A DNA stretch of 64,000 nt. Origin: Paenibacillus marchantiae. Its GTDB lineage: Bacteria; Bacillota; Bacilli; Paenibacillales; Paenibacillaceae. The translations under genes and the position numbers were made by a program. The notes under the pieces were generated by a model. The model did no database searches. It was not told where the DNA came from and saw only the letters and a program-made list of their open reading frames with translations. Shown here piece after piece: positions 16,647 through 25,329 of the stretch (position 1 is its first letter; each line of letters begins with the position of its first letter). The stretch covers positions 1,984,001 to 2,048,000 of the forward strand of contig NZ_CP118270.1 in assembly GCF_028771845.1 (NCBI RefSeq), read 5' to 3'.

Positions 16647-18452
16647 TTATTTTAATAACTGCAGCACGGTTTGAGGATTCTGATTGGCTTGGGCCAGCAT
16701 AGCGTGAGCTGCTTGAATTAAAATATTAGATTTGGTCACACCCAACAATTCTTTGTTCATATCGGCATCACGGATACGCGACTCAGCCGAGGTTAAATTG
16801 GTGCTGGAATTGTTTGTGTTATTCAGCGCATGTTCCATGCGGTTCTGGAGTGCACCATATATGCTCCGGTAATTAGTTACCTTACCTAGAGCTCGGTCTG
16901 TTTGGACCAAGGCTTGGTTAGGATCTGCTGGCGGCAATAGTCCCATATTGGTTAGTCCCAATCCCTCAGCCTTTACATTAAAGAGAGGAATATATAAGGA
17001 TTGACCTGTGTTGGCGCCCATTTGGATGTCGAGGTTGGGCGGTCTATAGTCGATGTCCGTAATGTCCGTAACAATGGTGGTATCAATATGCTTGATTATT
17101 TCCGTTTCACGGGTAAATTCGAACACTTCCATGTTTAAGGAAAACGGCCCGTAGGAGAAACCTAAAGTTATGCTTGAACCGCCAGGGATTGTAAAATCCC
17201 AATCGAAATTAATTTGGGATTGGCCCCCAACTGGGTTATTTACTACCAGCTCCGTCGGGGATGTAAAACCAAGTGAATCATCAAATATGATGGCAGCGTT
17301 AGCGTTGGTCCCATTCATATTAAACGTGTTTCCTGAAGGGGGAGTAAATGCGTTACTTCCAGCAGGCAATGGATTACCACTCGCATCATAGATAACAGAA
17401 TCAACCGGGGGATCCATTACATTGCTCAGTTTAAAACTGGAGTCCGAAGGGTCACCATTATTGATGACATATTTAATTTCCATGGAGTTATCGGGCAGTA
17501 TGGTTCGGAATCTCGTTATGGACAGATTGGTTCCAGGAAACCACATATGGTCCCAAGCCGGAACAGTTCCTCGGTTACTGCGAGAGGTATATTCTAAGGC
17601 CCTCGTGCTTCCGTTGACTTCTACGTTTTCGAGCATTGAACCATATACATCGGCAAAGCTTTCCGGACCGAAGCTGGTTTTGTTCATGCCAACGGAATAC
17701 CAATAGCTAGGTTCCGAATATTTAGGATCATTAGATAGCATCAGGCTTTCATGGACCGTAGTTGTTGTATCTGTTACAGTCGTTGTGTTGGTGTCGACCG
17801 TATATTCGTTGTACCCCTCTCTTGAATCTGGTAAAACAATCGGAGTAATGGTACTTGTATTGGAGAGTGTATTGCTTGTTACGGATGTATCTATACTGCT
17901 TACCAGATGCCTTGGTTCTTCGGGTTCCCCCGGTGGTTTGTACACCACGGACTTATGTATTGTTGTTGTTGGAGGCGGATCGCTGACGGTATGGACGGTA
18001 TTACTGTTGGACCGATCGGCAAGTATTTCGTAATCGTCTCTAGCTAATAAGTTAATTGTATTAAACTCTGTTTTTGTGGAAATGCTGTCGATTTCATTCG
18101 TAAGCTCCCGTATTTCTTGGTCAATCATTTGCCGATCCTTATCAGTGTTTGTATCGTTTAAACCTTGAATGATCAGTTCTCTTTGTCGTTGCAAAATGCT
18201 GGTTATTTCATCGAGGCCCCCCTCCGCGGTCTGTATGACGGAGGTGCCGTCCTGAATGTTTCTAGATGCTTGGTCCAACCCTCGGATTTGTGCTCGCATC
18301 TTTTCGGAAATCGCTAAACCTGCCGCATCATCCGATGCTTTGTTGATCCGAAATCCCGAGGATAATTTCTCCATGTGACTCGAACCGGCCTTCGAGCTTT
18401 TCTGCAATCTTCTTAACGTGTTTGAAGCCGCTAGATTATGTGAGATGATCAT
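16647..18452 (-). CDS. Flagellin with large variable central domain
   Basis: 601 residues. The conserved N-terminal D0/D1 part (about 1-140) reads LSSGFRINKASDDAAGLAISEKMRAQIRGL and ELTNEIDSISTKTEFN. The conserved C-terminal part (about 525-601) reads RMEHALNNTNNSSTNLTSAESRIRDADMNKE and ends NPQTVLQLLK. Between them lie about 380 residues rich in Thr, Ser, Asn and Pro. This is far longer than a minimal flagellin (about 270-300) and should form surface-exposed domains on the filament. GAGGT precedes the ATG. No other flagellar genes are in the window, so this is an orphan or accessory flagellin. The minus-strand promoter candidate is TTAGAC, an 18-base spacer and TAAAAT near 18495-18530. Confidence 0.9.
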   Translation of the reverse strand: MIISHNLAASNTLRRLQKSSKAGSSHMEKLSSGFRINKASDDAAGLAISEKMRAQIRGLDQASRNIQDGTSVIQTAEGGLDEITSILQRQRELIIQGLNDTNTDKDRQMIDQEIRELTNEIDSISTKTEFNTINLLARDDYEILADRSNSNTVHTVSDPPPTTTIHKSVVYKPPGEPEEPRHLVSSIDTSVTSNTLSNTSTITPIVLPDSREGYNEYTVDTNTTTVTDTTTTVHESLMLSNDPKYSEPSYWYSVGMNKTSFGPESFADVYGSMLENVEVNGSTRALEYTSRSNRGTVPAWDHMWFPGTNLSITRFRTILPDNSMEIKYVINNGDPSDSSFKLSNVMDPPVDSVIYDASGNPLPAGSNAFTPPSGNTFNMNGTNANAAIIFDDSLGFTSPTELVVNNPVGGQSQINFDWDFTIPGGSSITLGFSYGPFSLNMEVFEFTRETEIIKHIDTTIVTDITDIDYRPPNLDIQMGANTGQSLYIPLFNVKAEGLGLTNMGLLPPADPNQALVQTDRALGKVTNYRSIYGALQNRMEHALNNTNNSSTNLTSAESRIRDADMNKELLGVTKSNILIQAAHAMLAQANQNPQTVLQLLK

Positions 18453-18529
18453 GTTTTTATACCTCGATTTAAAATGGATATTCTGATTTATTTTACCATG
18501 TAGCCATAAATGTGTCTAATACTTCGTGA

Positions 18530-18598
18530 ATGTTGAGTCGGGTAGCGGTTTTGACGATGGCGGCGACGATTGTCGCCATGTATATTTATCTGCGGTAA
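18530..18598 (+). CDS. Possible 22-residue hydrophobic peptide
   Basis: ATG frame reading MLSRVAVLTMAATIVAMYIY plus two residues (Leu-Arg), a single predicted transmembrane helix with a basic residue at each side. No clear ribosome site lies upstream. A strong terminator follows at 18660. It lies divergent to the flagellin gene. It could be a small membrane peptide or chance. Confidence 0.25.
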   Translation: MLSRVAVLTMAATIVAMYIYLR

Positions 18599-18659
18599 AA
18601 CATGCGAAAAGGCATTAACCGGCGAGAACACAGGAAAGAATGTGTAAGGGATTAACGTT

Positions 18660-18687
18660 AACGCAACCTTTTGGGGTTGCGTTTTTT
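18660..18687 (+). terminator. Terminator hairpin
   Basis: AACGCAACC pairs with GGTTGCGTT across a short loop, followed by T residues. It separates the flagellin upstream region from the AraC gene end. Confidence 0.7.
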
Positions 18688-18750
18688 GGAATGAAAAACT
18701 GGATTGACATCGAAATTTAGAAGTGATACCAACTTTCCTCCCTTTTAATC

Positions 18751-19701
18751 CTACACCCATCCCGTAAACTCCAATATGGAGGCTTTCGCAGATTGCACTT
18801 CGGACTGTGCGCCTTTGCGCCATTCTTTCGGCGATTTCCCCATAAGTTTGGAGAAGCAGCGATTAAAGCTGGAAATGGACTGAAAACCGACTTGTTCGGA
18901 GATCGAAAGAATGGAAGCGTCTGTGCTTTTTAATTGCTTGCAGGCTTCTTCAATTCGGGTGCTGTTCAGGAAATCCAGAGGTGCCGTTCCCATAATGTCA
19001 TGAAATTTCCTGCGAAAATGGGTGGTGCTTAGGTGGCACAGATCAGCGAGAAAATCGATGGTAATGGGCGACATATAGTTTTTGGTGATATACTCCAGAA
19101 CCGGAGAAATAACAAGATCACCTTTTAGATTATGCTGCGTTTCTTGATCTGCCAAGGGTTCATTCCGGGAATGGATTCGCAGGAGTTCGATATAAAGGGA
19201 TAACAATAAGCCATAGGCACTTTCCTGATAAAAAGGATTTTTCTGCTTTAATTCCTCTACCACAGATGTCGCAAGGGTATAGATCCTTGGATGTTCCTCT
19301 CTATTTAAAATGCAGTTCAATCCCTTAATGGCCCTCAAATTGGGTTCAAAGTTACTGCAGGCACTGTTCTTAAACGACTGTTGAAAGAGGTCCTCGGGCG
19401 AGAAAAAGAGATAAGACCATAAGCTGGCTTCATTGGGTGAACTATACGTTGTATGAGGAAGATATCTGGGGATAAAGGTTACATCACCGGCTTTAAAAGG
19501 TACCGATTCACCTTTGATCTCCATAATGCCGCTATCCGAATGACAAATACCAATCTCCAGATGGTTGTGGAAATGAAGATGTTCACTTTTGATATCAGAG
19601 ATTTTCCAACGTTCACCGCTTAACAGCAGAATAGGAAAGTGGATTGGCAAGCTATAGTGGCGGTATTCAATAATAGGCTGCTTTTTTCTGGGCACATTCA
19701 A
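18751..19701 (-). CDS. AraC family regulator of the GH105-GH112 operon (inferred)
   Basis: 316 residues. N-terminal cupin-like sensor (about 25-110) with HLHFHNHLEIGICHSDSG and VPFKAGDVTFIPRYLPHTTY. C-terminal double helix-turn-helix (about 205-305) with FLADLCHLSTTHFRRKFHDIMGTAPLDFLNSTRIEEACKQL and ISEQVGFQSISSFNRCFSKLMGKSPKEWR, the classic AraC signature. Divergent from the GH105 and GH112 genes across about 165 bases containing a TTGACA box and a cre-like site. It is therefore the likely sugar-responsive activator of that operon. Confidence 0.9.
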   Translation of the reverse strand: MNVPRKKQPIIEYRHYSLPIHFPILLLSGERWKISDIKSEHLHFHNHLEIGICHSDSGIMEIKGESVPFKAGDVTFIPRYLPHTTYSSPNEASLWSYLFFSPEDLFQQSFKNSACSNFEPNLRAIKGLNCILNREEHPRIYTLATSVVEELKQKNPFYQESAYGLLLSLYIELLRIHSRNEPLADQETQHNLKGDLVISPVLEYITKNYMSPITIDFLADLCHLSTTHFRRKFHDIMGTAPLDFLNSTRIEEACKQLKSTDASILSISEQVGFQSISSFNRCFSKLMGKSPKEWRKGAQSEVQSAKASILEFTGWV

Positions 19702-19757
19702 TAACTCCCATTCATAAATGATTGAAATTGCGCAGTTTTGTTGCGAATATGCTTAGA

Positions 19758-19803
19758 TTGACACTATTTTACTGCGTACAATGGAATAAGTAAAGCGTTT
19801 TCA
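19758..19803 (+). promoter_or_regulatory. Promoter region with cre-like site before GH105-GH112
   Basis: A perfect TTGACA lies at 19758-19763 without an obvious well-spaced -10. GTAAAGCGTTTTCA (19790-19803) matches cre except for the swapped first two bases. Together with the divergent AraC gene this suggests activation by a glycan signal and repression by preferred sugars. Confidence 0.45.
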
Positions 19804-19867
19804 AACCAAGGACGGACAGCTCTCAAGCGCATTTGGGGGCATGTGCGCCACGAGAGGGGAATCACCG

Positions 19868-20887
19868 ATGCTTCAAGTGAAATATGACAGGGAAGAAATT
19901 TTAAACGTTATTGATAACGTTACGAAAAAAACACTGGCGATGGATTTGACGTGGGATTGGCCTTGCGGTGTGGCGTATTATGGTGTATCCAGAGCTTATC
20001 AAACAACAGGCAACCAAGAGTATTTGGACAGGCTTGTCCAATGGGCGGATGAATACATCGAGCTGGGCTTGCCAGACTGGACCGTAAATACATGTGCGAT
20101 GGGCCATATGCTGATTACTTTATATGAAGAAACAGGGAACCAGAAATACTGGGATATTGTAATGAGCAAGGTGGATTATCTTCAAAATCATGCGCTTAGA
20201 TTTGGAGATAACGTGCTGCAGCATACCGTATCCATTTCCAATGATTTTCCCGAGCAGGCATGGGCGGATACTTTATTTATGGCGGCATTTTTCCTGCTCC
20301 GTGTGGGAAGCAAATTAAAGGATCAGGAAATGATCCAGGATGCCCTTAATCAATATTACTGGCATATCAAATACCTGCAAGATCCGAGCAGCGGTTTCTG
20401 GTACCATGGCTACAATAACGTCAACAAGGACCACATGTCCGGATTATATTGGGGTAGAGCGAACGCCTGGGGCGCTTACACCATGTCGCAAGTAAAACCA
20501 CAGTTGAAGGACTGGTATCTATATCCACAGTGCATGGACGTGGAGTGCTCGCTGCGGGATCAACTGGCAGCTCTGAAGCTCGTGCAGACAGAGAATGGCT
20601 TGTGGCGGACAGTTCTGGATGACGAGGATTCGTATGAAGAGGTGTCGGCTTCCGCTGGTATTGCAGCAGCCATGATCAATAACGGTAATCCGCTACATAC
20701 CAAATACGTGCAAAAAGCATTGGAAGGCATTCTGAACAACATTAGTGAAGATGGACGTGTGCTTGGTGTATCTGGTGGTACGGCGGTGATGAAGGATCGG
20801 GATGGCTATCGCAATATTCCAAAAGACTGGATTCAGGGCTGGGGTCAGGGCCTGGCGCTCGCTTTCCTGTCCGACATGTTGAAATAG
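19868..20887 (+). CDS. GH105 unsaturated rhamnogalacturonyl hydrolase-like protein
   Basis: 339-residue alpha/alpha-barrel enzyme. The start at MLQVKYDREEIL has GAGGGG 8 bases upstream. Characteristic GH88/GH105 features: TWDWPCGVAYYGVSRAYQTTG near the N-terminus, QAWADTLFMAAFFLLRVG in the middle (the Asp in WADTLFM matches the catalytic Asp of B. subtilis YteR), YHGYN and YWGRANAWGAYTMSQ. The family removes 4,5-unsaturated uronic acid from pectic disaccharides left by lyases. No signal peptide, so it acts in the cytoplasm on imported oligosaccharides. The GH112 gene follows 13 bases later. Confidence 0.88.
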   Translation: MLQVKYDREEILNVIDNVTKKTLAMDLTWDWPCGVAYYGVSRAYQTTGNQEYLDRLVQWADEYIELGLPDWTVNTCAMGHMLITLYEETGNQKYWDIVMSKVDYLQNHALRFGDNVLQHTVSISNDFPEQAWADTLFMAAFFLLRVGSKLKDQEMIQDALNQYYWHIKYLQDPSSGFWYHGYNNVNKDHMSGLYWGRANAWGAYTMSQVKPQLKDWYLYPQCMDVECSLRDQLAALKLVQTENGLWRTVLDDEDSYEEVSASAGIAAAMINNGNPLHTKYVQKALEGILNNISEDGRVLGVSGGTAVMKDRDGYRNIPKDWIQGWGQGLALAFLSDMLK

Positions 20888-20900
20888 GGAGGGAACCAAG

Positions 20901-23075
20901 TTGTCCAAACCAATCAAAGGCTCCTTTACACTACCCGGCGAATCCGGTTATGAGGCACTGACTTTGGAACTTGCCGAACGGTGGGGGGCCGATGTCATTC
21001 GTGACAGTGACGGTACACAATTATCCGATGAGATTATTAACGCGGGGTATGGCATTTATTCGACCATCTGCATCATCCGGGATCATAACGAGTGGACATC
21101 TCGAAATCAAGATAAGCTCCAACAATGTTTTTTAATTACGAATCCGAAGGTAGCTGTACAAGATTATGTATCGTTCTATCTGATGGAGGATTTTTTTGCT
21201 GAACAATTCAAGGTGAATGATTCGAAAGAGGCATTTAAATATTGGCAGGTCTTTGACCGGACAACCGAGGAGGAAGTGCCAAGAGGACAGTGGAATTATG
21301 AGAGGGAATCCGGCCATGTAGTCATTACCGGCATCGTTCCTTGGCATAAATACACGGTAAGCTTCATGGCCTATCGGATCTGGGAAGAGATCTCGATGTA
21401 CAATCACACCACAAACCATTGGGACAAGGAGCACTTGATGCAAATTGATCCGATCTATTCGGAAACGCAGACATATCTGCTGGAATGGATGGAGGATTGG
21501 TGTCAGCAGCATCAGGAAACAACGGTGGTTCGTTTCACTTCATTGTTTTATAATTTCGCCTGGATCTGGGGCAGCGACGAGCGTAATCGCCATCTCTTCT
21601 CGGATTGGGGCTCATATGATTTTACGGTAAGTTCGAGAGCACTTGATCTGTTTGCCAAAAAAGTTGGATATTCGCTCTCTGCTGAGGATTTTGTGAATGG
21701 TGGCAAATATCGCGTAAGTCATATCCCGGCGCAGCAGCGCAAGCTGGACTGGATGGCATTTATCAATGATTTTGTCATCGAATTCGGTAAGAAGTTAATT
21801 GATATCGTGCATAACCACGGCAAGCTGGCGTATGTCTTCTATGATGATAGCTGGGTTGGCATGGAGCCTTATAATGATCGCTTTCAGGAGTTTGGATTCG
21901 ATGGGATGATTAAATGTGTATTCTCCGGTTATGAGGCAAGAATGTGTTCAGGTGTCAACGTGGATACCCATGAGATTCGTCTGCATCCCTACTTGTTTCC
22001 GGTGGGCTTAGGCGGACTTCCTACCTTTAAGGAGGGCGGAAACCCTACGCTGGATGCCAAAAAGTATTGGATCAATATCAGGCGAGCTTTGCTCAGAGAG
22101 CCGATTGATCGGATTGGACTGGGTGGATATCTGCATCTGGTTGAGCCTTACCCGGACTTTTGCGATTATATTGAGAAGACTGCGGACGAGTTCAGGGAAA
22201 TAAAAGAGCTTCATCATGAGGGTAAGCCCTATCAGATTAAGACGAGGGTAGCTGTTCTACATAGCTGGGGCAAACTAAGATCGTGGACGTTGTCCGGCCA
22301 TTTCCATGAAACGTATATGCATGACTTGATTCATGTAAATGAAGCCTTGTCAGGCTTACCGGTTGAAGTGCAGTTCATTGATTTTGAAGATATCCGTCAG
22401 GGCGTACTGCAACATATAGATGTCGTGATCAATGCCGGCTCTGCCGGTTCAGCCTGGAGCGGCGGAGAACTTTGGAATGACTACCAATGTGTGGACCTGC
22501 TGACCAAATGGGTGTATGAAGGCGGTACTTTTATTGGCATCAACCAGCCATCGGCGGTAGAAGGGTACGACAGCTTTTTCAGAATGGCACATGTTCTTGG
22601 GGTGGATGAGGATACTGGCGCCAGGGTGGTTCATGGAAAATGGACATATGAGACTCGCGATGAGCATGGTTTGTTGCCGGAAGGGGCAAGAATAACGCCG
22701 AAGAATAACATATATCTTACCGATGGAACAGCTGCTGTGGTGGATGAAACGGATGGTATGATTACATTGTCTACACATGATTTTGGTAAAGGGAAAGGAA
22801 TCTACCTGCCTTCATTCGAATTCAGTTGGGAGAACACAAGGTTGCTGCTGAATCTGATTCGTTTTGCGGGCCGTGAATCCCATGAAACGAAGTACATTAC
22901 GGATAACTTATTTACAGAGTGTACTTATTATCCGGAGAGTAAAAAGTTGGTCGTCATTAACAATAGTGGTCAGGTTCAAACGACGACGATCGATACCGAG
23001 TATGGGAAACAAACTGTGGAATTAGATCCGTATGACACCCGGATCACCCATATTGGCTTAATAAAATCGGTATAG
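20901..23075 (+). CDS. GH112 galactoside phosphorylase (galacto-N-biose, or galactosyl-rhamnose, phosphorylase)
   Basis: 724-residue cytoplasmic enzyme. A TTG start at 20901 is chosen because GGGAGGG is about 7 bases upstream and the sequence fits the family start (KGSFTLPGESGYE). Family landmarks: WGADVIRDSDGTQL, RDHNEWTS, FYDDSWVGMEPY, GFDGMIKCVFSGYE, LHPYLFPVGLGG and RIGLGGYLHLVEPYPDF. The chain continues through a Rossmann-like and a C-terminal beta domain. GH112 enzymes phosphorolyse Gal-beta-1,3-HexNAc or Gal-beta-1,4-Rha, releasing Gal-1-phosphate. Pairing with a rhamnogalacturonyl hydrolase favours the galactosyl-rhamnose activity, but the specificity residues were not resolved. Confidence 0.88.
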   Translation: MSKPIKGSFTLPGESGYEALTLELAERWGADVIRDSDGTQLSDEIINAGYGIYSTICIIRDHNEWTSRNQDKLQQCFLITNPKVAVQDYVSFYLMEDFFAEQFKVNDSKEAFKYWQVFDRTTEEEVPRGQWNYERESGHVVITGIVPWHKYTVSFMAYRIWEEISMYNHTTNHWDKEHLMQIDPIYSETQTYLLEWMEDWCQQHQETTVVRFTSLFYNFAWIWGSDERNRHLFSDWGSYDFTVSSRALDLFAKKVGYSLSAEDFVNGGKYRVSHIPAQQRKLDWMAFINDFVIEFGKKLIDIVHNHGKLAYVFYDDSWVGMEPYNDRFQEFGFDGMIKCVFSGYEARMCSGVNVDTHEIRLHPYLFPVGLGGLPTFKEGGNPTLDAKKYWINIRRALLREPIDRIGLGGYLHLVEPYPDFCDYIEKTADEFREIKELHHEGKPYQIKTRVAVLHSWGKLRSWTLSGHFHETYMHDLIHVNEALSGLPVEVQFIDFEDIRQGVLQHIDVVINAGSAGSAWSGGELWNDYQCVDLLTKWVYEGGTFIGINQPSAVEGYDSFFRMAHVLGVDEDTGARVVHGKWTYETRDEHGLLPEGARITPKNNIYLTDGTAAVVDETDGMITLSTHDFGKGKGIYLPSFEFSWENTRLLLNLIRFAGRESHETKYITDNLFTECTYYPESKKLVVINNSGQVQTTTIDTEYGKQTVELDPYDTRITHIGLIKSV

Positions 23076-23092
23076 AAACATAAAAAGCAAGC

Positions 23093-23134
23093 AATAAGAC
23101 GTTCGGGACTAATTCCTGAAGCGTCTTATTTTGC
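23093..23134 (+). terminator. Terminator of the GH105-GH112 operon
   Basis: AATAAGACG..CGTCTTATT stem with TTCGGGA/TCCTGAA inner pairing and a following T run. Confidence 0.75.
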
Positions 23135-23232
23135 ATGGTGTAATACATAGCCGATCCCTGAATATGGACCGGCTATGGTTGTAATCATAATCTAAATGGA
23201 CTTCTTTTTAACTAATCCTCCAGTCAATCCCG

Positions 23233-24573
23233 TTATTGCAGCTGCCAGAGGGTTGGTGTTGCCGAAGGGATCCAATCCACTTGAGACGTGTGTGTAAGAA
23301 GGCATTTGTAAGTCAAGTTATTGTAGCTCACGATTGTACCCGCTGTGTATTGAGTATTAGCTGCCCATGCAGGTGCAGTAGAAGCAGCGGCTGTTTTACC
23401 GCTGACTGTGCTGGCAGCAGATTGGTTGCCTGCTGCATCAACAGCATAAACCGAAAAGTTGTATGTTGTGTTCGCTTCAAGATTGGTTACCGTATATGAC
23501 GTTGCCGTCCCGGATGTCGTTGTAACTAAAGTAGAGCCGTTATAAATTTTATACCCTGTCACGCCTACATTATCCGTGGATGCCGTCCACATCAGTTGAA
23601 TGCTGGACGCGGTTGGTGTTCCCATTACATGCAGCCCGCCTGGAGATGTAGGTGCGGTAGTGTCGTTTGCAGGAGGTGCAGTTGTGGTAACGCTTACAAT
23701 ATTACTGGCTGCAGATTCATTGCCTGCTGCATCGACTGCTTTGACAGTAAAGGTATAGGCCGTGCTTGCTGTTAGCCCTGTGACGGTATAGCTTGTAGTT
23801 GTGCCGGATACATTGCCGATTAATGTAGTCCCGTTGTAAATTTTATACCCCGTCACGCCTACATTATCTGTGGAAGCCTTCCACGATAAGGATGTACTGG
23901 TCGCAGCAGTTGCAGTTGCCGCAAGTGAAGCTGGAGGTGTTGGTGCCACATTATCAACCGGGTATGTCCCGGAGAAGTTTACGTCGATGACATTATAGAA
24001 GGCGTTGGGAGTATCCGCAACCTCCCAGACTGCTAGAATAACATGATAACCGCTACGTTCGGGTACGTTGCATGAGTTGGTGTAGCTAAATGGTGGTTGG
24101 CTGCCATTATAAGGAACTGAACAGAACGGTGTCAGGTCAAACGAATCACGGGATAGAGGTGCATTCGGATTCCAGTTCGTTTTCGTAATATAATATTTCC
24201 AGCTTGCCGTTGAATGGTTAGCTGTCAGCTTCCAAGTAAACGTATTACTGCCACTAGACATATTCACTTTCGACCAACGTGTGGCGGATTGCTCATCGAG
24301 CTTAGGGAAGACGCCGTTAGCGCTTGCAATATGGCCGTCCGTAGGTCCTGCAGTAGGGAAGCCTTTAGGTGCTTCCAGGCTTTGGGGTTCATACACGATA
24401 CTGCCGCAATCTTGATTGACTCCCGAAGCACACAGTGCAGCTCGGCTCGCCGGCCCTTCTACGTAACCATGTGACAACGCCTTTGGACTGTTGAACAGCA
24501 TGCTTACCGTTGTAAGCACCAGCAGACAGCAAATCAATACTAGCTTTGAAGACGGTAAAATGAATCTGAACAT
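23233..24573 (-). CDS. AA10 lytic polysaccharide monooxygenase with two FnIII domains and a CBM5/12
   Basis: 446-residue secreted copper enzyme expected to cleave chitin or cellulose oxidatively. The start at 24573 has GGAGG 7 bases upstream. The signal peptide ends ALS before HGYVEGPASRAALC, giving the N-terminal His of the copper brace; the second His lies in LTANHSTASWKYYIT. The LPMO domain ends around residue 205 (NAFYNVIDVNFSG). Two fibronectin III domains follow (about 215-300 and 310-395), both with TDNVGVTGYKIYNG. The C-terminal chitin-binding module has APAWAANTQYTAGTIVSYNN and a final LWQLQ. Paired with CBM5/12, chitin is the likely substrate. Confidence 0.93.
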   Translation of the reverse strand: MFRFILPSSKLVLICCLLVLTTVSMLFNSPKALSHGYVEGPASRAALCASGVNQDCGSIVYEPQSLEAPKGFPTAGPTDGHIASANGVFPKLDEQSATRWSKVNMSSGSNTFTWKLTANHSTASWKYYITKTNWNPNAPLSRDSFDLTPFCSVPYNGSQPPFSYTNSCNVPERSGYHVILAVWEVADTPNAFYNVIDVNFSGTYPVDNVAPTPPASLAATATAATSTSLSWKASTDNVGVTGYKIYNGTTLIGNVSGTTTSYTVTGLTASTAYTFTVKAVDAAGNESAASNIVSVTTTAPPANDTTAPTSPGGLHVMGTPTASSIQLMWTASTDNVGVTGYKIYNGSTLVTTTSGTATSYTVTNLEANTTYNFSVYAVDAAGNQSAASTVSGKTAAASTAPAWAANTQYTAGTIVSYNNLTYKCLLTHTSQVDWIPSATPTLWQLQ

Positions 24574-24970
24574 TCGATAGCCTCCTGTATCATTTTTTTT
24601 ATATAAACTCAAGTAAGAGCTTATATCGTAATTAAGGAAGTGCTATGCCATATACCATATATGGATATCGTTTGATGAAGAAATCGATATACGGGAATTT
24701 CTAAAGTTATTGTAAAGGACCTACATTTGCTGAACAAGGATAAATTTGATAGATAATCCAGTTATTCAAGACTTAGGTAGGCATACAAAAAGGCCTTTGC
24801 GGAGAGATCATCTCTCCACAAAAGCCTTTATTTCCGACTGGATTGATAAGTAAAATGCGTATTATACATCGATTTTACAGAAAAGGCAAGAGGAAAAAGA
24901 TTGCTTTTAAGTGGGGAATCGTTTATGCTAAAAAAAGGAAGTTTACTATATTTGAAAGGAGGAAGTTGAA
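24574..24970. other. Intergenic region between LPMO and Met-rich peptide genes
   Basis: Contains the palindrome CCATATATGG (about 24653-24662), a nearby ATATCG...CGATAT inverted pair (about 24665-24690) and the hairpin at 24789. No gene is supported. The palindromes lie where LPMO transcription should begin on the minus strand and could be operator sites. Confidence 0.35.
24789..24830. terminator. Long hairpin, terminator-like
   Basis: AAAGGC-TTTGCGGAGAG pairs with CTCTCC-ACAAAAGCCTTT around a short loop, with T residues following on the plus strand. It insulates the Met-rich gene from upstream transcription. Confidence 0.6.
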
Positions 24971-25186
24971 ATGGAAAATATGTGTATGAACATGATGATG
25001 AACATGTGTATGGAAGAAATGATGTGCAAGATGAAATCCATGAAGATGATGATGGAATGCATGGAAGACAAAAGCATGATGGAAGGCATGGACATGAATA
25101 AAATGATGTCCTGTATGCAAGAATGCGACGAAATGATGACCACAATGATGGGCATGATGAGCAACATGAAGAAAGCATCCATGTAA
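24971..25186 (+). CDS. Methionine- and cysteine-rich mini-protein, probable metal binder
   Basis: 71 residues, with a perfect AAAGGAGG ribosome site 7-8 bases before the ATG. By my count 31 residues are Met (44%) and 6 are Cys (positions 5, 13, 19, 30, 48, 52), the rest mostly Glu, Lys, Asp and Asn. It has no signal peptide and no hydrophobic membrane segment, and looks helical. Repeated MxxM, MxM and CxxM spacings resemble soft-metal sites such as Cu(I) in methionine-rich copper proteins. I do not recognise a named family. It stands alone, preceded by a terminator and followed by a hairpin near 25283. Cytoplasmic copper or silver buffering is inference from composition only. Confidence 0.75.
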   Translation: MENMCMNMMMNMCMEEMMCKMKSMKMMMECMEDKSMMEGMDMNKMMSCMQECDEMMTTMMGMMSNMKKASM

Positions 25187-25329
25187 TTATCGATCATTCA
25201 TTTCATGTAAAGCTGGCGGGCTTTACATATGTGTGGAACAGTTGACTGTACGCATCAAAAGAATAGTAAGCCTTTAATCAAGGCGGGTTAAGCAGACGAA
25301 CTGCAGACCGGCTTTTTTTCTTGTTTATT

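Noticed and set aside
24923-25120. A His-rich minus-strand frame opposite the Met-rich gene
   Set aside because: CAT is the reverse complement of ATG, so a Met-rich gene automatically gives a His-rich antisense frame. It has no ribosome site; the plus-strand gene has a perfect one.
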